The notes under the pieces: model-generated
Databases searched by the model: none
What the model was told of the DNA's origin: nothing
What the model saw: the letters and a program-made list of their open reading frames with translations, nothing else
In this document: positions 1-7,972 of the stretch, piece by piece
Position numbering within the stretch: the stretch's first letter is position 1
Layout: every line of letters begins with the position of its first letter
Position numbers and translations under genes: made by a program
DNA from: a bacterium 0.1xD8-71
Lineage (GTDB): Bacteria > Bacillota > Clostridia > Lachnospirales > Lachnospiraceae
Reading direction: 5' to 3'
Length of the DNA: 64,000 nucleotides
Assembly (NCBI GenBank): GCA_003612405.1
Contig: RAYR01000002.1
Span: 124,001 to 188,000, forward strand

Positions 1-382
1 GTTCCTCAAAATAAAACAGGTGCACCACCGTCCGGTATTTGGGCGGCAGTTTCGTCACCGCCTGTCTGACCGGATGTTCTCCCGGCGTTTCATAGGCTTG
101 CGCACCGCGAAACTGTTCCGTATCCTCAATATAATCCACATTTTTATTCCAGTACTGGTCATAATGCTTCCTGGCGCAGTTGATTGTCACCCGGATCAGC
201 CAGGCTTTCACATGTTCCCAGGAAGTAAGTTCGCCGATATGGCTCACCAGCCGGACAAACACCTCCTGGAAGAGATCGTCTGCATCGGTTCTGTTCTTCA
301 TCTGCGACAATGCCAGCCTGTACACCATGTCGGCATACCTGTCCACTGCATTTTCCGTCGTTATCCGTTCCTCTTTCGTCAT
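1..382 (-). CDS. ECF-type RNA polymerase sigma factor, partial (3' end outside window)
   Basis: The first 127 codons of a sigma-70 family ECF factor, cut off by the window edge. Region 2 is visible: 'ADDLFQEVFVRL' is the core-binding and -10 recognition helix pattern, followed by 'VKAWLIRVTINCARKH', typical of ECF region 2.4. The start of region 4 is seen as 'LPPKYRTVVHLFYFEE'. The ATG at 382-380 has a clear ribosome binding site (AAGGTGG, 6 nt upstream). The small membrane protein gene at 459-812 lies just upstream on the same strand, so they may be co-transcribed, but whether that protein regulates the sigma factor is unknown. It is a different factor from the complete ECF gene at 2877-3443. 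Family call is firm; target genes cannot be told. Confidence 0.9.
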   Translation of the reverse strand, partial: MTKEERITTENAVDRYADMVYRLALSQMKNRTDADDLFQEVFVRLVSHIGELTSWEHVKAWLIRVTINCARKHYDQYWNKNVDYIEDTEQFRGAQAYETPGEHPVRQAVTKLPPKYRTVVHLFYFEE

Positions 383-429
383 ACAAGTCCACCTTGTGAG
401 AGTCATAAATTACCACTCTACCCTTAATA

Positions 430-449
430 CCTTTCAGCTTTCTGAAAGG
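430..449. terminator. small perfect hairpin between two minus-strand genes
   Basis: Eight-base-pair stem (CCTTTCAG/CTGAAAGG) with a CTTT loop, lying between the small membrane protein gene and the ECF sigma gene. There is no T-run after it on either strand, so it may be an mRNA-processing or attenuation hairpin rather than a full terminator. Confidence 0.35.
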
Positions 450-458
450 TTGCATTAT

Positions 459-812
459 TTAACGGAAATGTTTCCCCTGTCCGTCCCTTTTTTCCACCAG
501 CTTATCATACTGGACATACATTTTCTGCACTTCGTTTTCCAGAATATAATAGTGACGCACGTAAGGCACCAACAGTACCAGCAGGGCAATTGCCAACAGC
601 CCCACCCCCAGGGTAAACACAGCCACGCACAATCCAATCACCACCACTTCCAGAATCGCAAAGGTGACCGTCACAATCAGATGTATCAGCCTTTCATGCT
701 GAAAGAACGCAACCTGAATCAGGTGCTCCCTGATGACCGCCGTCCAATCCACATTCGTCTGCTGTAACAGTTCATCTATGTACTTTCTGTAACTTAAAAT
801 ACGCTTTTCCAT
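459..812 (-). CDS. small two-helix membrane protein of unknown function
   Basis: A 117-residue protein with a soluble N-terminal segment (about 1-38), a long hydrophobic hairpin at about 42-85 that would form two membrane helices, and a charged C-terminal tail ending in a predicted helix. I do not recognise a named family. The ATG at 812 is preceded by GAGGG. It sits 76 nt upstream of the partial ECF sigma gene on the same strand, a position where membrane regulators of ECF factors are sometimes found, but it shows no zinc-binding anti-sigma HxxxCxxC motif. Function unassigned. Confidence 0.7.
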   Translation of the reverse strand: MEKRILSYRKYIDELLQQTNVDWTAVIREHLIQVAFFQHERLIHLIVTVTFAILEVVVIGLCVAVFTLGVGLLAIALLVLLVPYVRHYYILENEVQKMYVQYDKLVEKRDGQGKHFR

Positions 813-860
813 ATTCCCTCGGCCCCCTTTACCTGCAATGTTTCTTTGTTGCCGTATATC

Positions 861-1886
861 CTAAAGCAGTTCCCGCAGTTTCGCAATTTCTTCCGGCCTT
901 GTGGCGTAGCTTGTTGCAAAGCGCACTACCGTGTGGGTCCCATCATAGGGCTCCCAGATATCAAACCGTACTTCCTTTTGCAGGCGTTCCATCTCTTTAT
1001 TATCCAGAATGATAAACTGCTGATTAGTGGGAGAATCCAGATAGAAGCGATACCCTTTCTCCCGGAATACCTCTTTTAATTGTTCCGCCGTCTCGATAGC
1101 CTGTCTGCTGATCCGGAAATACAAATCATCTGTAAAGAGGGTATCAAACTGAATCCCCAGCAAGCGTCCCTTCGCCAGAAGCCCGCCTTTTTGCTTCACC
1201 ATGGTCATAAAATGAGCCGGCATATTCTGTCTGGTAAAGACAACTGCCTCCCCGCACAGGGCTCCAACCTTGGTACCGCCGATATAGAATACATCACAGT
1301 ACTTGGCAATCATGGGAAGGGTAACATCCGTGTCCTGACTCATCAGGCCGTACCCCAGTCTGGCGCCATCCAGATAAAGCGGTATTTTATAATCCCTGCA
1401 TACTTTGGACAAGGCCTCCAGCTCCGCCTTAGTATACAGAGTGCCATACTCTGTAGGATGCGAAATATAAACCATGCCTGGAAATACCATATGCTCATGG
1501 CTGCTGTCTTCCCAATACCGCTTCAGATACTGCTCCAGTTCTCCTGCGTCCATTTTTCCTTCATGACCGGGAATCTCCAGTACCTTGTGGCCGCTGTGCT
1601 CAATGGCCCCCGCCTCATGCACACTGACATGACCCGTTGTGGCCGCCACCACACCTTCATAGGGCCTAAGCATGGTGCTGATTACCAGCATATTGGTCTG
1701 GGTTCCTCCTGCCAGGAAGAAAATTTCAGCCTCCTTGCAGGCACAGGCTTCCTTAATCTTTTCTCTGGCACTCTCACAGTAACAGTCATTGCCATAACCG
1801 GGCAGTGCTTCGTCGTTGGTCTCCATCAGCCGCTCCAGAATTTTCTTGTGAGCTCCCTTAATATAATCGCTTTCAAATGATAACAT
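861..1886 (-). CDS. low-specificity L-threonine aldolase / beta-eliminating lyase family (PLP enzyme)
   Basis: A 341-residue fold-type I PLP enzyme, expected to split L-threonine or L-allo-threonine into glycine and acetaldehyde in the cytoplasm. Visible signatures are 'FLAGGTQTN' near residue 54 (cofactor phosphate binding), 'LYLDGARLGYG' near 165 (the Asp that contacts the PLP ring nitrogen) and 'YIGGTKVGAL' near 198, whose Lys would form the Schiff base. The start at 1886 is chosen because AAGAGG lies 6 nt upstream and the N-terminus 'MLSFESDY' matches family members; an open extension upstream lies over the acetyltransferase gene and is not used. It is 44 nt downstream of the GNAT gene, so the two are probably one operon. 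Length is normal for the family. Confidence 0.88.
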   Translation of the reverse strand: MLSFESDYIKGAHKKILERLMETNDEALPGYGNDCYCESAREKIKEACACKEAEIFFLAGGTQTNMLVISTMLRPYEGVVAATTGHVSVHEAGAIEHSGHKVLEIPGHEGKMDAGELEQYLKRYWEDSSHEHMVFPGMVYISHPTEYGTLYTKAELEALSKVCRDYKIPLYLDGARLGYGLMSQDTDVTLPMIAKYCDVFYIGGTKVGALCGEAVVFTRQNMPAHFMTMVKQKGGLLAKGRLLGIQFDTLFTDDLYFRISRQAIETAEQLKEVFREKGYRFYLDSPTNQQFIILDNKEMERLQKEVRFDIWEPYDGTHTVVRFATSYATRPEEIAKLRELL

Positions 1887-1930
1887 AGCAACCTCTTTTC
1901 CGGAATCTTTGCGCGGCAGCGCAATCTTTC

Positions 1931-2698
1931 CTATTGATTCATCTTTTCCACAAAACTGATCTCTTTTGCCGTCATCTCCACCCAGGCCGGGCGGAATCCT
2001 GCCTTGATGGCATTGCGGACAGACTTGATATTCGACCAGGCCGCACAATAGAAAGGCACTTTCCCGTGCGCAAAAGTTTCCAGGGCAATCCTGGACGTCA
2101 ACGCCGCCGCAATCCCCTGTCTTCGATAAGACGGCAGGACATCCACCCCGATCTGCCACATGGTCTCACAGTCTGCGGAACACCCGGCCAACCCGACCAA
2201 CATGTCTTTATCATAGGCGCCCACACCTAGCATGTCCAGGGATTTACGCTCCGCAGACAAAGCGTTACCCCACTCCGGTACATACAGCGTCTCAAAATCT
2301 TTCTGCTCCAGAATCCTCATTTCATAAGCACAGGGTAATTCTTTAAGTACAGCCATATCCGGCAGAAAATATTCCGCCATAAAACAGATCTGCAAACCAT
2401 GCTCCATCAGCGCTCTGTTCAATACCTGCATATTAGGTGTCTCAAAAAGATGCTCCACCGGGTACTTATCTATGTACGCCTTCACAATATCCCGCAGCTC
2501 TTCCTGTATGGATGCCACCACATTGTTGCCATAAGATACCAGATTACAGGCAAAAGGCAGTGCCAGATAACGCCTGGCCTCCTCACTGCGGCCGGACACT
2601 GCAATCTTATTCTTATCTTCCAGGAAATCCTGGGGCTCACAATGTAAGTCTATTGCGGACTGCCTGAGCGCGCACTGTAATATTTCCTGATTGGTCAT
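1931..2698 (-). CDS. GNAT family N-acetyltransferase
   Basis: A 255-residue protein with a C-terminal GNAT domain. The acetyl-CoA binding motif is 'VLPSYRRQGIAAAL' near residues 187-200 (R-x-x-G-x-A pattern), followed by 'SNIKSVRNAIKAGFRPAWVE', the usual GNAT beta6-alpha4 end. The N-terminal 120 residues are less typical and may fix the substrate; they resemble the two-domain GNAT proteins common in Clostridia. GGAGG lies 5 nt before the ATG. It is the first gene of a likely two-gene unit with the threonine aldolase, divergent from the ECF sigma gene. The substrate is unknown. Confidence 0.85.
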   Translation of the reverse strand: MTNQEILQCALRQSAIDLHCEPQDFLEDKNKIAVSGRSEEARRYLALPFACNLVSYGNNVVASIQEELRDIVKAYIDKYPVEHLFETPNMQVLNRALMEHGLQICFMAEYFLPDMAVLKELPCAYEMRILEQKDFETLYVPEWGNALSAERKSLDMLGVGAYDKDMLVGLAGCSADCETMWQIGVDVLPSYRRQGIAAALTSRIALETFAHGKVPFYCAAWSNIKSVRNAIKAGFRPAWVEMTAKEISFVEKMNQ

Positions 2699-2763
2699 GC
2701 TTCACCTCCATGACAGAGCGTTTGCCGCTCTCTGTCCTCTTCGTCCAATCCATAACCTGTCAT

Positions 2764-2834
2764 TTTACTTTGTCCTTTATCAATTATATAATTATTTTAG
2801 TCTGATGTCACCGTCTTATCTTTCCATTCGTATA
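2764..2834 (+). promoter_or_regulatory. putative promoters of the ECF sigma operon (sigma-A and ECF-type)
   Basis: Two candidates precede the sigma gene at 2877. A sigma-A-like pair TTTACT (2764-2769) and TATAAT (2787-2792) has 17 bp spacing. Downstream, TGTCACC (2806-2812) and CGTATA (2829-2834) are 16 bp apart and resemble an ECF-recognised promoter, whose -10 element is often CGT(A/C)TA. If right, the sigma factor would activate its own gene. The ECF element is inferred from pattern only. Confidence 0.4.
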
Positions 2835-2876
2835 TAAGACAAGAGATCTCTAATACGAAAGAAAGGAGTATAGCAT

Positions 2877-3443
2877 ATGCGTAAAACGGAAACAGATGTG
2901 AAGCGTATTCTGCAAATCCATGGCAATGCGCTCTACAGAAGCGCTTATCTTCTGCTCGGCAATCCTCATGATGTGCAGGATATCCTACAGGAAGTACTGT
3001 TGCGCTATCTGGAAAAGTCACCGGCTTTTCAGTCAGCCCAACATGAGAAAGCCTGGCTTGTCCGTGTTACAACAAATTGTTGTAAAGATTACCTTCGTTT
3101 TCAAAAAAGGCATAGATACACAGACCTGGAATCCCTGAAAGAATGTCTGCCCTGCCCGGAACATAAAGAACAGCTGGAAGAGCTCTACGCCCTGCCTGCC
3201 AGATATAAGACCGTACTGATGCTGTATTATTTTGAAGGGTATTCTGTCACGGAAATTGCACAGATTCTGAAAATATCAAAAAGCGCAGTGAAAAAAAGGC
3301 TCCAGCGGGGACGGGAAGCGTTAAAATTTGCCATATCGAAACCTCAAACAAAAAGCGATTCCAAAGCAGGTTTTACAACAGAAGGCTTGCAGAATCCGAT
3401 TACCTCATTAACCAACATCAAAAAGGAGAGTTATAACTTATGA
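2877..3443 (+). CDS. ECF-type RNA polymerase sigma factor
   Basis: A 188-residue ECF sigma factor. Region 2 shows 'VQDILQEVLLRYLEK' and 'KAWLVRVTTNCCKDYLR'; region 4 shows 'LPARYKTVLMLYYFEGYSVTEIAQILKISKSAVKKRLQRG', here described as a helix-turn-helix ending at about residue 140, with the recognition helix 'SKSAVKKRLQRGREAL'. The C-terminal tail of about 45 residues beyond region 4 is longer than usual and polar. GAAAGGAG lies 8 nt before the ATG. The last four bases overlap the start of the next gene (ATGA), so the two products are translationally coupled. The partner is a membrane protein, so this is very likely a sigma/anti-sigma pair answering an envelope signal. Confidence 0.9.
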   Translation: MRKTETDVKRILQIHGNALYRSAYLLLGNPHDVQDILQEVLLRYLEKSPAFQSAQHEKAWLVRVTTNCCKDYLRFQKRHRYTDLESLKECLPCPEHKEQLEELYALPARYKTVLMLYYFEGYSVTEIAQILKISKSAVKKRLQRGREALKFAISKPQTKSDSKAGFTTEGLQNPITSLTNIKKESYNL

Positions 3444-3949
3444 ATCAAAACGATATGATACAGATGAAAAATGCAATCACAATGCCGCCGGAACTGGCTG
3501 ATACGCTGTTACACAATTGTGGCGCCGCACAGGTAAGGCGTTTTCCCTACACACAGTATTCCCGGCTTGCAATGGCTCTGATCGCCGCTTTTGCAATTCT
3601 GCTCACCGGTTCCACCTCCTATGCGGCTTACAATATCTATCAGGAAAAGAATCTGGCTGTGTTTATGGATCCCTCCCTCTCCCAGTCGGAAATCGACCGG
3701 ATTGGCGGAGAACTTATACAGATTCCCGGCATTGCCTCCTGCTATTTTGTAAGCGGTGATGAAGCCTGGATGGAGTTTCGTACACAATACCTGGATGACG
3801 ATATTGCCGGCACCTTTACCGAGAATCCCCTGAAAGATTCTTTTAACTATCGTCTGAGCGTACGGCTGAACGCCGACACCCAGGCTGTCCGTGATGAAAT
3901 CAGCCGCATAGACGGCGTCCGTCTGGTACAGGATCTTTCGGAACTATAA
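3440..3949 (+). CDS. membrane protein with FtsX-extracellular-domain-like outer part, putative anti-sigma factor
   Basis: A 169-residue single-pass protein. A cytoplasmic N-terminus of about 45 residues leads to one membrane helix (about 46-66, 'MALIAAFAILLTG') and an outer domain of about 100 residues. The outer domain follows the pattern of the FtsX extracellular domain: an initial 'AVFMDPSLSQSEIDRI', then 'IPGIASCYFVSGDEAWMEF', then the characteristic 'ENPLKDSF' and a final 'IDGVRLVQDL'. It lacks the four-helix FtsX permease core. It starts by ATGA overlap inside the ECF sigma gene, so by position it is the probable anti-sigma factor, although the N-terminus has no zinc-binding anti-sigma motif. 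The ECD likeness is seen by eye; the anti-sigma role is inferred. Confidence 0.65.
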   Translation: MNQNDMIQMKNAITMPPELADTLLHNCGAAQVRRFPYTQYSRLAMALIAAFAILLTGSTSYAAYNIYQEKNLAVFMDPSLSQSEIDRIGGELIQIPGIASCYFVSGDEAWMEFRTQYLDDDIAGTFTENPLKDSFNYRLSVRLNADTQAVRDEISRIDGVRLVQDLSEL

Positions 3950-3952
3950 TTG

Positions 3953-3979
3953 AATGGGAGTGCTCTCAGCACTCCCATT
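3953..3979. terminator. bidirectional hairpin between convergent genes
   Basis: Perfect 12-bp stem (AATGGGAGTGCT/AGCACTCCCATT) with a CTC loop, between the stop of the FtsX-like gene and the stop of the convergent alkyltransferase-like gene. The minus-strand gene ends inside the hairpin. There is no long T-run, but its symmetry fits a shared terminator. Confidence 0.6.
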
Positions 3980-4268
3980 GGTGTCTGCGCATATCCACAC
4001 AGCCATTTTCTTTAAAAGTTACGCCTTCCTGTAATAACAAATCTTTCTGCCTCGCCCAGTGCGGCGCCAGCCGGCCCGCATGGTTTACGACCCTGTGGCA
4101 GGGATAGCTTCCATAAGATTCCGCGCGGCTTAGAATCTTCCCTACCAGCCTGGCATTCCTGTCCCTGCCCACCAATCTGGCAATCTGACCGTAGGAAGCG
4201 ACTTTTCCCACGGGAATCTCTTCCACTACCGCAAGAACTTCGTAGGCCAGTTCCTCACAAAACTGCAT
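3966..4268 (-). CDS. MGMT family (O6-alkylguanine-DNA alkyltransferase C-terminal domain) protein
   Basis: A 100-residue protein made only of the alkyltransferase DNA-binding/active-site domain. The helix-turn-helix region 'VGKVASYGQIARLVG' (about 20-35) is followed by the active-site motif 'YPCHRVV' near residue 60. The Cys is retained, unlike in alkyltransferase-like (Atl) proteins, where it is usually Trp or Ala, so alkyl transfer may be possible; the N-terminal domain of full-length Ogt is missing. The ATG at 4268 is chosen because GAGGGAC lies 6 nt upstream; another ATG at 4283 has no ribosome binding site. The start overlaps the end of the transglutaminase-like gene by 14 nt, suggesting coupled translation. 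The role is probably alkyl-damage repair or sensing. Confidence 0.8.
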   Translation of the reverse strand: MQFCEELAYEVLAVVEEIPVGKVASYGQIARLVGRDRNARLVGKILSRAESYGSYPCHRVVNHAGRLAPHWARQKDLLLQEGVTFKENGCVDMRRHQWEC

Positions 4269-5469
4269 ATTTTTGTCCCTCACATTTAGGCAGGTTTATC
4301 GACAGGTCTCTTCTGACATGGGTATCTTCATACTGCTTATCTGTCTTGTTGAAATAATCGTATTCTCCCCCAGGCGTATCATCCCAGGTCACATCCACAT
4401 TATAATAACCGTCATCCAGAGCGACAATGTTCCAGGCATGATCCTCCCCCGCAAAACCAGTGCAATAATAGCAGGGAATCCCCATTCTCTGCATTAGGTA
4501 CTGATAGGCTCTGGCGTAACCGGCACAGACACTTTTCCCTTCTACCAGCGCACTGTAGGCACTCTGGTTCATATCCGCGCCCTTGTCGTACTCAATCTTC
4601 TCGATCAGAAGATCATGTATCCGTCTCTCTTTCTCATAATCGCTTAGGTTCTGTACCTGTGTCAGGAGGGTATTTACCGTATTATAAAATTGGGCGGAAG
4701 TTTCTGGAAACTCTTCCTGCGTAATATTAAACTCCAGCTCCAGTTCCGCGCAGATTTTATTCTTATCATACTTACAGACAAAAGCCGTATTCAGCCAGAA
4801 CAGCTCCGGATGATCATTATAGACCGCCATGATCACATTCTTAATCTCTGACACCGGCACTGCCTCAACAGGTACAAAGGCACCGTTGAACGCATTGGCG
4901 TTTGCGAAAATCTGCCGGTACAGATGCTGTCCCTTGGCATCCAGCATGGCATAATATGGGTAGAACAGAGGATCAAAAGTGTAACCGTCCCCCAGATTCC
5001 CGAATCCCAGATCGCTGGTGTACTCACCGCCCTCTGCATCAGGCAGCTCCTCCGATTTCTCCGTGATAGGCTGATATCCTGACTTGCCGCTGACTGCCTC
5101 CGGCACCTCCACATCAGCCTCTGATGGTGCCTCATATCCGTTCAACCCTCTTATAACCTTGTCCGTCAATCCGGTATCTGAAGCGCTCTCCGTCCAATCT
5201 CTGTCCACAGAAGTTTCCTGCGGCTGTTCCTCCTCCGGTTCTTCCGCCTCCACAGGTTCTGCATATTCCGGCTCTTCGTCGGGAAACCCAATAACCTCTT
5301 CCGATTCAGCCTCCTGCGCTTCTTCCGTCCGCTGCGGCGACCTATCCCCGGAAACCAGACCGGACAATTTCTTCGTAATATTGGGATTGAGGGCACATAG
5401 CAGAATCAGGATACACATAAGTACCGTCAGGACTGCAATGACCCCTAAAATCTTCTTCAGTATTTTCAT
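4255..5469 (-). CDS. membrane-anchored transglutaminase-like (cysteine protease fold) protein
   Basis: A 404-residue surface protein. One N-terminal membrane anchor ('LGVIAVLTVLMCILILL', about 9-26) is followed by a Glu/Pro-rich spacer (about 45-150) that would hold the domain off the membrane. The C-terminal half is a transglutaminase-like domain: 'GKSVCAGYARAYQYLM' carries the catalytic Cys, 'GEDHAWNIV' the His and 'YYNVDVTWDD' the Asp, all in the right order. Such domains in Gram-positive surface proteins may act as proteases or peptidoglycan-active enzymes; the substrate cannot be told. It ends inside the alkyltransferase-like gene and starts 2 nt after the amylase stop, so three genes may form one transcript. 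Confidence 0.85.
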   Translation of the reverse strand: MKILKKILGVIAVLTVLMCILILLCALNPNITKKLSGLVSGDRSPQRTEEAQEAESEEVIGFPDEEPEYAEPVEAEEPEEEQPQETSVDRDWTESASDTGLTDKVIRGLNGYEAPSEADVEVPEAVSGKSGYQPITEKSEELPDAEGGEYTSDLGFGNLGDGYTFDPLFYPYYAMLDAKGQHLYRQIFANANAFNGAFVPVEAVPVSEIKNVIMAVYNDHPELFWLNTAFVCKYDKNKICAELELEFNITQEEFPETSAQFYNTVNTLLTQVQNLSDYEKERRIHDLLIEKIEYDKGADMNQSAYSALVEGKSVCAGYARAYQYLMQRMGIPCYYCTGFAGEDHAWNIVALDDGYYNVDVTWDDTPGGEYDYFNKTDKQYEDTHVRRDLSINLPKCEGQKYAVL

Positions 5470-5471
5470 GA

Positions 5472-7604
5472 TCAGCCCTCAAACTGCATAAAATTTTTAC
5501 CCAGCGAATCCTCATACCGGAGAATGATTGCTGATGTTGCCGGGAGGGTTACATGAATCTTGCCTGCAATCACCGGATGTTCCTTAAACTCTGTGGTGTA
5601 CCCCTGCGCCGTAGTCAGAAGCAACTGGGTGAGCATACACTCTTTCGGAATATCCAGATACCATACAGACAACTCTTTTGTAATCTCATGATCATTATTA
5701 TTCACCACGATCACAGATTTCCCCGTCTTGTTAAATCTGCCGTAAGCTATCACATTATAATCGGCATCAATATACTTCAAAGAACCTGTCAGAAATTCCT
5801 TGTGGGATTTATGAATCCTGATAATATCCTTATGGAAAGCAATCAATTCCTGATCCTCATTCCCCCAGGGATAGGTCCTCCTGTTATCCGGATCGGTAAA
5901 TCCACAGACACCCGCCTCATCCCCATAATAGATGGTGGGCGCTCCGGGCCAGGTCATCTGAATCACCACAGCCTCCCGCATCACTGCCTTATTGACACCC
6001 TCATTGGCCGCCTGGGCACCCAGCGTATTGGTTCTTCCTACTTTGTGATTGGTTCTGGTGAGGAACCGGGAATGATCGTGATTGGACAATTCATTCATCG
6101 CCACCAGAAGGGACGGCATTGTAAAGTTTGCGCTGTGATGCCTCATGGCACCCCAGAAGCTGTCCGCATTGCCCCGCATATCTTCCCGATAATCATCACT
6201 GTGCTTCTGCATCCCTGTCAGGAACCAGGTCACCGGCTCCATAAAGGCATCATAATTCATGACGGTATCCCACTCTTTGCCCTGTAACCAGTCTCTGGGA
6301 TTGCCGTAATGCTCCGCCAGAATAATCGCATTGGGATTGGCCATCTTGACCGCCCGTCGGAATTCCTGCCAGAAATAATGATTAAACTCCGGACTGTGCC
6401 CTAAATCCGCTGCCACATCCAGTCTCCAGCCATCCGCATTATAAGGCGGCGAAACCCATTTCCTTCCAATATACAACACATAATCCAAAAGCTGTCTGGA
6501 ATTTTCATAATTCAGTTTGGGCAGGGTATCATGTCCCCACCATCCGTCATAGGAACCATTATAAGGAAACCTGTTCTCATCCAGGAACTGGAAGAAATTA
6601 TGATATGGGCTGTCCTTTGTAATGTAGGCGCCCTTTTCATAACCCGGGGCGTTTTCATAGATCCGCTCTCTGTCCAGCCATTTATTAAAAGAACCACAAT
6701 GATTAAACACACCGTCCAGAATCACTTTCATGCCTCTTCTGTGGGCTTCTTTCACCACTTCGGCAAAAAGTTCATTGCTGGCCTCCAGATTGTCTTTGTT
6801 GGAAATACGGTCAATATACCTGGTGGCAAAACGGTTCTCATTCTGGCCCGGCCCAAGAAGTTCCCCTTCATCGTGCACAATCCGGCCAAAATGCGGATCA
6901 ATATAATCATAATCCTGGATATCGTATTTATGATTGGAGGGAGATACAAACAGAGGATTAAAATAGATTACATCCACCCCAAGATCCTGCAAATAATCCA
7001 TCTTATCCAATACGCCCTGCAAGTCTCCGCCATAAAATTCCCGCACGCCCATAGCCGCAGGATACTTATTCCAGTCTTCCACCCGCACAGACTTATCCCC
7101 AATATACTGATATTCATTGGTCAGCACATCATTACTGGAATCACCATTATAGAACCGGTCCACATAAATCTGATAGAAAATGGCACCTTTGGCCCAATCC
7201 GGCGTTTTAAAACCAGGAATCAACTGGAAATGATAATACTCATTAATATCCTTCGTAACACCGCGCAAATCATAATAACAGGAAATCTTACCCGCATGTA
7301 CTTCAAAATAATAACTTATCTTTTCATCTTCCAACTGGATACTGTGAGCATAATAATCAAAATAAGCGTTGGAATCCACTTTTGTCATAATGTGTTTTTC
7401 GCCTTTGTTTACAAAAAACACTTTATCGATATTGTTCCTGCCGGAGCGGAAATAAATCATAACTTCCTCATACGCACTTGGTTCCGGAGGACATACATAG
7501 TCTTCCGTCATATCCGAAAACAAAGCTTTCCTGTTAAATACCGGCCTCATACCTGCCATATACATCTGGTTTTTCTCTGCTTTTTGAAATTGATTGATAT
7601 CCAT
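5472..7604 (-). CDS. GH13 alpha-glucan hydrolase (neopullulanase / cyclomaltodextrinase type)
   Basis: A 710-residue cytoplasmic alpha-amylase family enzyme without signal peptide, expected to cut alpha-1,4 (and perhaps alpha-1,6) bonds in imported maltodextrins. The N-terminal 130 residues look like a CBM34-type domain. The four GH13 regions are visible: region I 'DGVFNHCG', region II 'DGWRLDVA' with the nucleophile Asp, region III 'ILAEHYG' with the acid/base Glu, and region IV 'LSNHDHSRF' with the transition-state Asp. The ATG at 7604 is chosen for GGAGAGAGG 6 nt upstream. It heads a minus-strand unit with the transglutaminase-like gene 2 nt downstream. No maltose transporter is nearby. 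Confidence 0.9.
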   Translation of the reverse strand: MDINQFQKAEKNQMYMAGMRPVFNRKALFSDMTEDYVCPPEPSAYEEVMIYFRSGRNNIDKVFFVNKGEKHIMTKVDSNAYFDYYAHSIQLEDEKISYYFEVHAGKISCYYDLRGVTKDINEYYHFQLIPGFKTPDWAKGAIFYQIYVDRFYNGDSSNDVLTNEYQYIGDKSVRVEDWNKYPAAMGVREFYGGDLQGVLDKMDYLQDLGVDVIYFNPLFVSPSNHKYDIQDYDYIDPHFGRIVHDEGELLGPGQNENRFATRYIDRISNKDNLEASNELFAEVVKEAHRRGMKVILDGVFNHCGSFNKWLDRERIYENAPGYEKGAYITKDSPYHNFFQFLDENRFPYNGSYDGWWGHDTLPKLNYENSRQLLDYVLYIGRKWVSPPYNADGWRLDVAADLGHSPEFNHYFWQEFRRAVKMANPNAIILAEHYGNPRDWLQGKEWDTVMNYDAFMEPVTWFLTGMQKHSDDYREDMRGNADSFWGAMRHHSANFTMPSLLVAMNELSNHDHSRFLTRTNHKVGRTNTLGAQAANEGVNKAVMREAVVIQMTWPGAPTIYYGDEAGVCGFTDPDNRRTYPWGNEDQELIAFHKDIIRIHKSHKEFLTGSLKYIDADYNVIAYGRFNKTGKSVIVVNNNDHEITKELSVWYLDIPKECMLTQLLLTTAQGYTTEFKEHPVIAGKIHVTLPATSAIILRYEDSLGKNFMQFEG

Positions 7605-7972
7605 ATTCAGCCTCTCTCCAAAAATCATGAAAAAACTTACATTGTTATTTTATACTATATGTTGTGGATATTCAAGTGCAGAGGCCCTAACAAAAAAGTA
7701 AATTTGCTTTGCAAATTAACTTTGCGAGATCCGCTTCGCGGACTCGGATAAGCGAAAGAATCTCATACAAGTAAAAAAGACAGTTTTGACAAACTGTCTT
7801 TTTTAGAGAAGGTATTTCTTTCTTATGGGGTATAGCAAAAAACTATATAATGTATTGGGGGGTTACAAGTAGTATATTAGCATACCCTCTGTCTGTCTAC
7901 AATACTAAGGATTCACAAATATTACAAATTTTGATATGTGTTTTTGTATATTTTGCACAATCCTTATTCCTC
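7605..7972. other. intergenic region between ftsH and the amylase gene
   Basis: About 370 nt without a convincing gene. It holds two short hairpins: one with arms AATTTGC/GCAAATT at 7701-7717, and one with TCCGC/GCGGA and flanking imperfect pairing at 7724-7747. It also holds a strong terminator at 7773-7804. The rest is A/T-rich and would contain the promoter of the amylase unit. Confidence 0.6.
7773..7804 (-). terminator. rho-independent terminator downstream of ftsH
   Basis: A 14-bp stem (AAAAAAGACAGTTT/AAACTGTCTTTTTT) with a TGAC loop. The A-run on one arm and T-run on the other let it work in either direction. By position it closes the tilS-hpt-ftsH transcript about 170 nt past the ftsH stop. 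Confidence 0.8.

Noticed and set aside
6531..7751. A 406-codon open frame opposite the amylase gene
   Set aside because: It is antisense to a clear GH13 gene, has no ribosome binding site and a His/Ile-rich content typical of shadow frames.
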